Notes under the pieces: generated by a model | The model's database searches: none | What the model was told of the DNA's origin: nothing | What the model saw: the letters and a program-made list of their open reading frames with translations, nothing else | Translations under genes and position numbers: made by a program | In this document: piece by piece, positions 46,964 through 57,323 of the stretch | How the letters are laid out: the number at the start of each line of letters is the position of its first letter | Numbering within the stretch: position 1 is the stretch's first letter | From: Clitoria ternatea | Lineage: Eukaryota > Streptophyta > Magnoliopsida > Fabales > Fabaceae | Assembly (NCBI GenBank): GCA_037962975.1 | Contig: CM075671.1 | Span: forward strand, 38,898,501 to 38,962,500 | DNA: 64,000 nt | Reading direction: 5' to 3'

Positions 46964-48750
46964 ATGCTCCCAGATGAAGATATCCTAGCACTATTCAATG
47001 AGGAAGGTGGTCAGAAAGATAAATGGACTTTGAGATTTGACGGAGCTTCTAATGCACTGGGGCATGGAATTGGGGCCATCCTGATCTCACCCGATAAGGA
47101 GTTTATCCCTATCTGTGCCAGATTGTGTTTCGACTGTGCCAATAACATTGCTGAATATGAGGCATGCTCGTTAGGGATCCAAGCGGCATTGGACATGAAA
47201 GTAAAGTCATTGGAAGTTTATGGGGACTCTGCTTTGGTCATCCACCAACTAAAAGGTGAGTGGGAGATTAGGGACAGCAAGTTGATTCCCTATCATGCTT
47301 ATATCAAGGAAATGATCAAAGAGTTTGATGAAATCTCTTTTCATCACGTTCTCCGGGATGATAATCAGATGGCTGATGCCTTGGCTACCCTTGCCTCAAT
47401 GTTTGAAGTAAGTAGTGACTATGATATGCCTCTCATCGAAGTAAAGAAGCATTGTGAGCCTGCATGCTGTCAAATGATGGAAAAGGAGTCGGATTGGAAA
47501 CCATGGTACCACGATATTAAAAGATATGTACAAAGTCAAGAATACCCCGAGGGTGCTATAGAGAATGATAAGAAGACCCTAAGACGACTCGCCATGGGTT
47601 TCTTCTTAAATGGGGATGTACTTTACAAAAGAAACTATGACTCTGTCCTTCTTCGTTGTGTTGATGCTGTTGAGGCAAACGAAATCATGAGGGATATTCA
47701 TGAAGAATCTTTTGGGACTCACGCTAATGGACACGCCATGTCAAGAAAGATCTTGAGGGTCGGTTATTACTGGATGACCATGGAAGCGGATTGCTTCGTC
47801 TATCTTTGAAAATGTCACAAATGTCAGATATACGCTGACCATATTCATGCACCCCCATTATCCCTGAATGTCTTATCAGCACCATGGCCCTTCTCAATGT
47901 GGGGCATGGATGTCATTGGGCCCATTGAGCCAAAAGCCTCAAACGGTCATCATTTCATCTTGGTCGCCATCGATTATTTCACCAAATGGGTAGAAGCAGC
48001 TTCATATGCCAATGTAACAAGGAATGTTGTGGTCAAATTTGTCAAGCAAGAACTAATATGCCGATACGGCCTACCAAGTCAGATCATTACTGACAATGGT
48101 ATGAATTTGAACAATAAAATGATGAAAGAACTCTGCAAAAGCTTCAAAATTCACTATCACAATTCCTCTCCTTATCGGCCTAAGATGAATGGGGCAGTTG
48201 AGGCGGCCAACAAGAACATCAAGAAGATAGTACAGAAGATGGTAGTCACCTATAGAGATTGGAACAAGATGTTTCCTTTTGCTCTACATAGGTATCGCAC
48301 CTCAGTCCGAACCTCGACAGGGGCAACCCCGTTCTCTCTAGTATATGGTATGGAAGCCGTCTTACCTTTTGAAGTAGAAATTTCGTCCCTTCGGGTATTC
48401 ATGGAAGCAAAATTGGAAGAAGTTGAATGGGCTCAGGCTCGACATGACCAACTAAACCTAATTGATGGAAAAAGACTAATTACCCTCAGTCATGGTCAGT
48501 TGTATCAAAGACGTATGAAATGAGCATTCGAGAAGAAAGTATGACCTTGACAGTTCCAAGAAGGAGACCTGGTCCTCAAGAAAATTTTACCAATTCAAAA
48601 GGACAATCGGGGCAAATAGACTAATAATTATGAAGGACTATATGTCGTGAAGAGGGCTTTTTTTAGAGGAGCTTTAATACTCACTAATATGGATGGCAAG
48701 GACCTACCGATGCCTATAAATGCAGACGCGGTGAAGAAATACTTTACGTA
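46964..48750 (+). pseudogene. Ogre second (archaeal-type) RNase H and integrase, nearly open
   Basis: The segment 47020-47400 (LRFDGASNALGHGIGAIL, IAEYEACSLGIQAAL, VYGDSALVIHQL, NQMADALA) is the second, archaeal-type RNase H of Tat elements. The frame continues through the integrase. A TGA at ~47807 lies just before the CHKC zinc site, the catalytic residues are in MDVIGPIE (D), IITDNG (D) and MNGAVEAANK (E), and a TGA ends the long frame at 48521. C-terminal remnants (GDLVLKKILP, YEGLYVVKRAF) follow in frame to ~48750. The DDE residues are all present. Confidence 0.9.
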
Positions 48751-48839
48751 AGAAAGGAATGTCAGAAACAAAAAAAACAACAAAGAAAAACAAAGAAAAA
48801 AACAAAGAAAAAACAAAAGAGAAAGAAAAGTAAAAATGA

Positions 48840-51390
48840 TGCTCGCTAGGCTGAAAACTCAGAAGGGCGGCCTAGGCAAAAGTTAGAGCGACCCGGTGAG
48901 TCAAAAACCCGAAAGGGCAGCTCAGGCAAAAATTAGGGTCTAAATTCTGGTAGTATGGCTAAAATCTCCCACACATGAAATGCAAGTCCAAGCTGGGGTG
49001 CGTGAATCATTGTTAAATTACCTTCTCAGAGGCAGAGTCAAAGGGTGAACATGAAGTTATGATGTGGGATTGATATGAGCATTGTTCTTAGGGATTCATT
49101 GGAGGATTTGTGAACCTTCCCTATTTCACCTGCCCTTTTACCTTTTCTACTTGACTCTATTTATTTCATTTGCTTTCCCTACTCTGTACCTGTTTGACAT
49201 ACATGAATAAAAATTTACCCTTTTCGATACGTGTTCATGCTATGAGTTTTATTGATAAAACATGAAATCCCTACTCAATAAAATGGTAAGCATTTAAAGT
49301 CGTGAGGGACATGATGCTTCTATTACTCGATCTCATCTTATACAATCATCATAGAGACTGGGCAAGACACACGCTCTGAAGATAGGGGTACCTTATTCAT
49401 TCTGCTTCAGTCATGAGTCATCTCAGGGATCATGGTCTTAAAGGGATCTACCAGAATTTTAATTCATTCTCTGCATTACTTACCTTTTTTTTCATGATGG
49501 TTGCTAAAAACAAACAATCATGTCAAGTCTAGCTACCTCAATCCAGTTCTTTCCCCAGTGGAACCGCAATCGCCAAAGCTGGCACTTCTTAAATTCTCTT
49601 CTCTAGTGGAACTGTAATCGCCAAAGCTAGTACTTCTCAAAGTTTTTTCCTCGAACCGCCAAAGCTGGTACCTTCAAAAACACCAAAGCTAAAACCTCTA
49701 AAAACCTTTCCTCAATCTCCAAAGCTGGCACCTTCAAAGTATCTTCCTCAACTGCCAAAGTCAGCATCCTTCAAATTTCCCATCCCTAGTGGAATCATCG
49801 CCAAAGTTGGCACTTCTCCCTAGTGGAATCAATCGCCAAAGTTTCCTCCTCATTCACCAAAGCAGGCTTTTCTTAAGTATCTTTTCATAAATCGCCAAAG
49901 ATGGCGTCTTTTAAGTTTCTTTTCATGAATTGCCAAAGTTGGCGTCTTTCAAGTTTCTTTCCCTAAAATTGGCATACAAAGCTTCCGCTTCAATTGCCAA
50001 AATTGGCATGCTGTTCATTTTTCCCAATTACCAATGTTGGCATCGTGTTTGTTTTCTAATCGCCGAACGAGGCACCTTTTACCTTCCAGTTACCGAACGA
50101 GGCACCTCTACTTTCTAGTCACCAAATAAGGCACCATTCCTGTCACGAAGCCTCAGGTACCCATGCCTAGGTTATCTTATTTCTCAATTTGAGCCAAGGG
50201 CATCCCCCAAATCATTTATTTTCTGTCAGAAGTTTCAGGAACCCATGCCTAGGCTATTCCATTTCTCAATTTGATCTAGGGGCATCCCCCCAAGTCATTT
50301 GTTTTCCCTCAAAAGGTTTCAGGTACCCACTCCTAGGCTATTTTATTTCTCAATTTGAGCCAGGGGCATCCGCCCAAGTCATTTGTTTCCTATCAAAAAG
50401 CCTCGGGTACCCTGCAGGGGCACACCCCCAAGTCATTTATTTTCTATCAAAGAGCTCAAGTGCCCACTCCTAGGCTATTTTATTTCTCAATTTAAGCTAG
50501 GGGCATCTCCCCAAATCATTTCTTTTTTTTAAAAAGCCTCAAGAACCTACTCCTAGGCTATTCCATTTCTCAATTTGAGCCAGAGGTATCCCCATAATCA
50601 TTTGATTTCCATCAAAAAAGCTTCAGGTACCTATTCCTAGGCTGCATTCTTCAATTAAAACACGTCGGGGCAATTCCCTGTGTCATGTATTTTTCTTCGA
50701 AGTTTTAAATATCCCTCTTTAGTCTACCCCATGTTTGATATCAAGGAAATATCCTCTAATTTGTTCATCTTCTTGGGCAGAGCTTTAGCTTCAGTCGCCT
50801 TGTTTATTTTCCCCAATCGCCGGAGTTGGCACTCCTAAGTCCTTCGTATTGCCAAGGGTGGCATTGTTTGACTCCCCCCCACTTGGCGAAATTAGCACCC
50901 CTTTTAACTTTCACTACACTTTTAAATTTCTCATTTGCCAAAGTTGGCACTTCTTTAAACCTTTAAATTTCTTATTGTCGAGGCTGGCACCTCTTTAAAT
51001 TTCATGACATCTCAAGTTTTCTTGTTTGCCGAAGTTGGCGGTTCTTCAAGCTTCTCTAGCACTTTTAGGTTCTCAGTGCTGAAGTTGGCACTTCCTTAAG
51101 TTTCCATAACACATTTTAGGTTTTCTTATTCCCAAAATTAACACCTCTTCAAGTCTTCATCGCACCTCTTAAGCTTTTTGTTTTCCAAAGCTAGCTCTTC
51201 TTCAAGCTCTCATCACCAAGGATGGGACTTTTAAGTTTTTTGACTTCTGAAGCTAGCATTGTTTAAGTCTTCTGTTTGTTGAAATTGTCACCTCTTTGAA
51301 GTTGTTGATGTCAAGATCATCTCTAAAGAGAGGGTGTTCACATCTTTACTTCCTTTTCCACGATATAAATGAATCAGTCATATTTCTGCG
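48840..51390 (+). repeat. Repeat-rich 3' UTR of Ogre
   Basis: This is ~2.5 kb of non-coding sequence between integrase and polypurine tract. From ~49540 to 50130, and again 50810-51290, words of the type CGCCAAAGYTGGCAC recur every 30-60 bp. From ~50150 to 50660, five to six units of ~80-110 bp share CCTAGGCTATTTTATTTCTC and GGGGCATCCCCCCAAGTCAT. Variable 3' UTR tandem repeats are known in Ogre and are a source of satellite DNA. Frames here (49930-50118, 50189-50473) are repeat shadows. Confidence 0.88.
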
Positions 51391-51413
51391 GAAAGAAAGT
51401 AAAGAGGGGCAGC
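51391..51413 (+). other. Polypurine tract of Ogre
   Basis: GAAAGAAAGTAAAGAGGGGC lies directly before the 3' LTR start (51414-51416). It is the plus-strand primer site. Confidence 0.85.
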
Positions 51414-52243
51414 CGTGAACACCATTTTTTATCTTTTTATATTATTATTTAAAAAATAAAAGAAAATCAATTGAACTCATCACTCTCTCCAACGCCACCA
51501 TCCCAAAAAGCACTCCTTGAAACATGCCCAAAATCTGGTTTTGTGCTTCCTATGTAACTCTCTTCTGATCTTAAAAAGGGACTTCATCTACATCTCCATT
51601 TGGCTAGTCAACTTAGAAGAATTAGAAAAATCAAGAGATGAACCCAGAACATCAAAAAACAAGAGCAACAAAAAGAACCATAGTCATCCTCTAAAAATAA
51701 AAGCTTTTTCCTCTTTTCTTCCACTCAGCAAATATAGAACCAAAAAAAAGAATAGAGCAAAAACAGAAGCCCAAAAGAAGAAGAAGAAGACAACAACCAC
51801 CACCGGACAACCATTGACCACCAGCCGCCACCATCCGGGCCGCCACCTCTTCCTCCCAGTTCCCTCTCTCTCCCTTTCTTCCTTCTTCTCTCTCTTCCCA
51901 TGTTTTTTCCCTTTGCTGCCGCATACTGATTCTCCACACCTAGATTTTAAAATCTAGGTTAAAATTGTGTTTGGGTGTGGGCCTCATAATGAGGCCCATT
52001 TTTATTTTTTTTATACAAAAGCAGAACAGGTTTGGTTATGAGTTTCTGCAATTATAAAATATTAGTGTAGTGTAGTAGCTCAAATGGTAAACTCACGTTG
52101 CTTTCTAGCTAGAGGGGAAGGGTTTGAATCCTAGGTGCCATACTCTGTGTTTTTTTTAATAAAGCTGGAACCTTTATGTTTGATTATGACTAATATGTTT
52201 GTTTCCTTAACAATGTGATTGTAGTAGCCTAGTGTTGATTTCG
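51414..52243 (+). mobile_element. 3' LTR of Ogre, truncated
   Basis: It matches the first ~820 bp of the 5' LTR with a few percent difference and small indels, then breaks after CGTGTTTT (~52243). The missing 3' portion includes the second tRNA-like segment and the ~70-bp array. The next base is minus-strand gypsy RNase H sequence. Confidence 0.88.
52069..52142 (+). other. tRNA-like segment (Ogre 3' LTR copy)
   Basis: The A-box-like TAGCTCAAATGG at 52076 and B-box-like GGTTTGAATCC at 52121 keep the same 45-bp spacing as in the 5' LTR, with no change inside either box. Confidence 0.6.
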
Positions 52244-54880
52244 TGTTTTGTATACTAATAAGGGACAAGTTTTCTTGGGGGTTTAGTAAAGCTAGAACTG
52301 GTGTAGTTGTTAATCTTTTCTTTAATTCTTGGAAACTTGTTTCGCATTCAGGAGTTCAAACAAAAGGTTTATTCTTACAGGTTCATCGAGGCATTGGTAG
52401 AACAATTCGGGAGAATCCTTCAATAAATCTTCGATATTAACCCATGAGTCCTAAGAAACTCCTGATTTCTATGACAGTCTTCGGCCTCTCCTAGGCTATT
52501 ACGGCTTTAATCTTTGTAGGGTCGACTGACACTCTATTCTTAGATATCACATGGCCTAAGAATTTCACTTCATTAAGCCAAAACTCACATTTGGATAGTT
52601 TGGCATATAGCTGCTTCTCCTTTAGTATTTGTAGCACTAAGTACAAGTGCTCCTCATGCTCCTCCTTGGTTTTGGAATAGATGAGAATATCATCTATAAA
52701 GACAATAACAAAATGATCAAGGTATGGATAGAAGATCTGGTTCATGTAGTCCATGAACATGGCTAGAGCATTAGTTACTCTAAAAGGCATAACTAAGTAT
52801 TCATAATGGCCATAGTGTGTCCTAAAAGCTGTCTTTGGAATATCTTCAGCCTTTACGTGAATTTGATGATAGTCTGATCTCAAGTCTATCTTGGAGAACA
52901 TAGTAGCTCCTCGTAGTTGATCAATAAGGTCATCGATCCTTGGTAATGGATATTTATTCTTAACCGTGACTTTGTTCAATTGGCGATAATCAACGTAAAG
53001 CCTCATACTACCGTTCTTCTTCTTGACTAGTAGTATAGGTGCTCCCCAAGGAGATACGCTGGGTCGTATGAATTGCTTTTCTAATAACTCATCCACTTAC
53101 TTCTTTAGTTCACTTAGTTCTACTGGGGACATTCCATAGGGTGCTCTAGCAATGGGTTCTGCTCTAGGAATTAAGTCAATAGAGAATTCTATCTCTCGTT
53201 CAGGAGGTAACCCTGGAACATCTTCAGGGAATACTTCTGGGAATTCACATACTACTGGTATCTTACTTACATCAGGAATAACTTTCCCTTCTTTAAGTGA
53301 AAATACCATGAATAATTAGGCTTTATTATTCAAGGAATATCCTATAGGGTTTTGTGAGGCATCATACTCCTGACATTCCATGTTGTCAGGTGGAAAGATC
53401 ACTGTCTTATTACGGCAATCCATGAGGACATGATTAGCAGATAGCCAATCCATCCCCAAAATGATTTCCAAATCCTTTAATGGTAAACATACTAAGTTCA
53501 CGTTAAAATTTCTACCTCCTGTATGTATAGAACAACCTTCACACATGTTAGCTGTCCTAAGATGGTTACCAATAGAAGTAGAGACAAGCAAATCATATTG
53601 CATAGATTTCACAGGTAAATTCAGTGCGCCTAACACATTCTTCAGCTATAAAAGAATGTGTCACACCAGAATCAAATAAAACTGATAAGGTAGTATTGTT
53701 AAGAATGCACTCACTTTGTACTAAGTCGTCTACCTGTGATGCCTCTGATCCACTAATTACAAATACTCTACCAGCTACAGGTGATTTGTTTTGATTATTC
53801 ACTAGTTGACCATTTTCTCTTCCTCGACCAGTTGTGCCCCTGACATTATGCCCTCCGCGACCATTTCCATTACGTCTATCTAGAATGCTGGCTCCTCCTC
53901 TGTTGGCTCCACTATTGTTATTCTTAGTCTTAACATTCACAGTGTTAGTACCTTGGAGAAGTTGTGGGTAATTGGGATGAAAATGTCCTTTTTGGTTGCA
54001 TTGGAAACAGGTAACATCTGTGTGTGTACAATTACGGGTTCTATGATTTCCTCCGCATTTATAGAAGTTCCATGTGATTGGCTGGTTCACGCGTCCTCCA
54101 AATGATGAAGATGATCCTCCTTGAAATCGATTCTGATTAAATGTTCCTCACCTTTGGAAGTTCATTAATTGAGGTCTCAACTGCTTACTGCTTTTCTCCT
54201 ACTTGATCCTAGCCTGATGGTTCTCTTCAAAGATTCTATATTTGTTGATTAGAGTGGGAAAACTCCTAATCTCCTGATGTTCTATGGCTTCTTTAATTTC
54301 TGGCCTTAGACCATTTTCAAATTTGACGCATTTAGAAGCCTCAGTTCCTGGCTGTTGGAAAGAAGGATAAAACAATGACAGTTCCTCAAATTTGGTAGTG
54401 TATTCTCTGACAGACATATTCCCTTGCTTTAATTCTAAAAATTCTAATTCCTTTTTGCTCCTAACACTAGCAGGGAAATATTTCTCGAGAAAACTTTCTT
54501 TAAAATTTTCCCAGTTGAGTAGCCTACCTACTTCTAGTAACCTATCGCGAGTGAACGTCCACCAATTCTCTGCTTCATTTACCATCATATAGGTAGCATA
54601 TTCTACCTTCTGAGCTTTAGTACAAGGTAAGGATCAGAAAATACGTTCTATTTCTTAAATCCACGGGTAAGCCACCTCTGGATTATAGTCTCCTTTAAAT
54701 TGGGTAGGTTTCCTTTTCAGGAAACAGTCAAGCCTATGGGTTCCTTCAGCTAACCTTTGCTATTCCTGTCTTTCAAGGATCTCAGCAAAATGATTGAATG
54801 CAGTTGCCATGGCATCGTCGTTCTGTCGTCTAGCCGTTTCTTATCCTACAGGTACGGGTACCACTGCATTCAGTTATTGA
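52244..54880 (-). pseudogene. Tekay-like gypsy gag-protease-RT, broken
   Basis: The minus strand has gag from ~54870 (DDAMATAFNHF; ENWWTFTRDRL; YFPASVRSKKELEF). Zinc knuckles follow at ~54000-54060 (CTHTDVTCFQCNQKGHF, with Tyr in place of the last Cys), then protease (FDSGVTHSFI, ~53650), GMDWLSANHVLMDC (~53420), and RT at 53096-52491 (PWGAPILLVKKK, FSKIDLRSDYHQI, VFIDDILIYSK). RT/RNase H remnants with stops run to the break at 52244. The F(I)DD motif is intact, but stops in gag, protease and RT, and loss of RNase H and integrase, make it dead. Confidence 0.88.
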
Positions 54881-55080
54881 GTATCTAATATACTCAGAGT
54901 TTTAATAATTTTACATTTTCTAATTAACTATTATACTAAACAAAAACATACAAAGAGTACACATAACACATAGGCACACAAATTTTAGACAAATAGCAAT
55001 CAAAGTTCACAAACTTCAAGCTATCTTATGTTAATCTCTAGTTACTTCCTAAGGTTTTCTTTATATTTTATAAATCATTA

Positions 55081-55091
55081 CTCTAATACCA
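55081..55091 (-). other. Primer-binding site (Met-tRNA type), Tekay-like element
   Basis: TGGTATTAGAG on the minus strand, seven bases inside the LTR edge at 55099, sets the orientation of the element. It has one mismatch to the initiator Met-tRNA complement. Confidence 0.8.
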
Positions 55092-56349
55092 CTTTAGTTG
55101 TAACACCCTGGAGCCAACTTGCAAATCCCAAGATAATTACCGCCACCATATAAAATTTTTTATTTTTCACTTAGTAATTATCAAGTGATTTACAACTTGA
55201 TTCCAGAGGTTACTAATAAAATATCAGAGTACGCAACCTTTTACATAATTTACTTCTTATTATTATACATAACATCAGAGTTTTATACATATTATATTTT
55301 ACAACAGGTACCTAGATCTTATAAAATATAGATATAAATACTAAAACATAACATACGCACACATAATACAGCCAAAGTAGCTATGCAAGCAAGTATCAGC
55401 ATCCAAAGTCTTCATAGTTCATCCATATCAAGCATCATCCACTTTGTCACATATCTTCCTGATTAACCACTAAAAGGTTGCCACAAGTAACAGAAAAAGT
55501 GAGATAAAATATCAAATAAATAGAAATTAAATGAGAACATATACAAATACAAGTAGGATGCTATACGATGCAGATGCCAAACAAGTGTTTTGTATTATAC
55601 TTATATTATTATATTACATCCTTTTATAAAAATGCATGATGGGTCCATTCTGGTGGGAATATAGGCAGTGATTTCCAACAATAATATTTTTACGGATATC
55701 CAACCGATACCGCGCCCCACATTGCAACACTAACATCGGATAACAATACAATAATATCAATAACAGGTGTTGCGGGACCCCCTTAAGAACACACTGCTTA
55801 GCCCTTAAGACGGTCATGGTATAAAACCACCACAGAGGTCTATTGCTCAACAAAGTGCGTTCCCCCACCGGGAACCCCCTCAAAGAAACCCCTGCGGATA
55901 CTTTGAACGACCAATGCATATGATGCATGAATGCAATAGATCTAAATTAAATTATCAAATTCCCTTATATAATCAATCTTAACAATAAAATTATTATAAC
56001 AATTAAATAAGCATACTTTATATAATTCAAAGAATATGGAAACACATTTTTCATAATATTTATATCATAATCTAAAAAATATGGAAACACATTTTCCATA
56101 TTATAGTATTTATTTAATATCATAATCCAAAGAATATGAAAAACACATTTTCCATAATATAAAATTATACTACTAAAATAATTTAAAAACAAGAGTTTTC
56201 TTCCTTAAAATATGTTTAAATAAACTTCTAAATTTAATTTAATTAATTATATTTATTTGTTTCAAGATAAAGTCTCTAGGATAATAAAAATCCAAAAATA
56301 ATAATAATTCTGATTTTTATAAAAAAATTATTAGTTTAAGTTTTTAATC

Positions 56350-56480
56350 ATATTTACGAAAATGCCACTGGCTTATTTATGAAAATGTCACTGTTCTAAT
56401 TTATTTACAAAAATGCCACCGTTCTGATTTATTTACAAAAATATCGCCGCTCGTTTTTTATTTACGAAAATGCCACTGCT
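56350..56480. repeat. TATTTACRAAAATGCCACTG repeats, expanded in one LTR
   Basis: Five imperfect units of ~25-30 bp. The other LTR of the same element has a single unit at ~21610. Confidence 0.85.
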
Positions 56481-56990
56481 TCCTGTTTTTAACACTGGTT
56501 AAAAATATCCGGTGTTAAAAGGTCTGATTTTGTAGAATGAAAACAGTAGCTCTGTTTTTGTTGTTTTATCACTTCTAATTGCAAAATTAAATATACCAAT
56601 TGATTCCAAATCATCATACAACATCATAAATATATCATATATCATATTCCAAACTAATTAACATCAATTTTATAACTTAATTCAAATTAAATTAAAATCT
56701 AACTATATGAGTTTATAAACAATTAACAATTAAACAAGTAATTCTAACTTAATTTCTATGTATTTAATATCTTATCTCCTCTTTCTTACCTCAATTAAAG
56801 ATCCCTAAGTTTTCCTTGTGCTAAACTCCCTTGTATCTCCTCAAATCTTCAAGTTTAAGTAATTCCTTATTATGGAAAATTGAAGGGCTTTAAGATATGG
56901 AAATGGATATTTAGAAGCTTGAAGAAGATGATGAAGGGTTATAGGATTTATGAGGTATTTTGGTTTGAAGAAATTTAGAAGGTTGGAGCC

Positions 56991-56999
56991 TTATTTATA
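56991..56999 (-). promoter_or_regulatory. TATA box of the Tekay-like LTR
   Basis: TATAAATAA on the minus strand, ~325 bp into the LTR, with GC-richer sequence downstream. The second LTR has TATACATAA at the same place. Confidence 0.55.
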
Positions 57000-57323
57000 G
57001 TGGTTTTGAGGCGGTGGAGAAAGACGGTGAACGAAGGGAGAAGGAAGAAGGAAGTTTCGTAGCAGAGGAGATTTTTTAAGGCAAAGAAGATATTTTATTT
57101 ATTTATTTATTCATTAACTAGTTCTTTAATAATTCTATGTTTATTGTCACATTTTATTTCCATTTAGTCTCATTTTAAATCCGATTTATGAAATAAAAAT
57201 ATCCCTGTATCTGGAATAAAATTTCCTATTTTCTAAAATTTATTTCTTATTTTTCTAAGAAACTTTAATTTTTTAATCTTTAATTACCGACACAAATTTA
57301 ATTATAAAAATTAGGCTGTGACA

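Larger units (their letters stand above)
22171..52243 (+). mobile_element. Ogre-type (Tat lineage) Ty3/gypsy retrotransposon, decayed
   Basis: The order is 5' LTR (22171-24322), Arg-tRNA primer site, leader, ORF1, gag, protease, G-patch region, intron, RT-RNase H, a second archaeal-type RNase H, integrase, a repeat-rich 3' UTR, a polypurine tract and a truncated 3' LTR (51414-52243). ORF1 upstream of gag, a G-patch segment and intron between protease and RT, and a second RNase H are hallmarks of Ogre/Tat. Without the CACTA and MITE insertions it is ~16.3 kb. Many stops and frame changes make it inactive. Its 3' LTR lacks the last ~1.3 kb, and the junction runs directly into gypsy RNase H sequence. 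Confidence 0.93.
20358..57323 (-). mobile_element. Tekay/Del-like Ty3/gypsy element, minus strand, with nested insertions
   Basis: The outer edges are TGTAACACCC at 20358 (LTR end) and GGCTGTGACA at 57323 (LTR start, reversed). They are flanked by CAGTG on the left and TAGTG on the right, a 5-bp target duplication with one C/T change. From the right the order is 5' LTR (57323-55099), primer site, gag, protease and RT, then a break at 52243. The 3' LTR is represented by 20358-22170. Between them sits an Ogre element that entered the 3' LTR. RNase H (most), integrase and the first part of the 3' LTR are deleted. Confidence 0.85.
55099..57323 (-). mobile_element. 5' LTR of the Tekay-like element (2,225 bp)
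   Basis: Complete on the minus strand from TGTCACAGCC (57323) to GGGTGTTACA (55099). It matches 20358-22170 over the whole of the latter. It has an extra ~200 bp at 56345-56570, including expanded ~25-30-bp repeats. Frames inside it (55614-55928, 55965-56192) recur in the other LTR (20788-21453) and are not genes. Confidence 0.92.
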
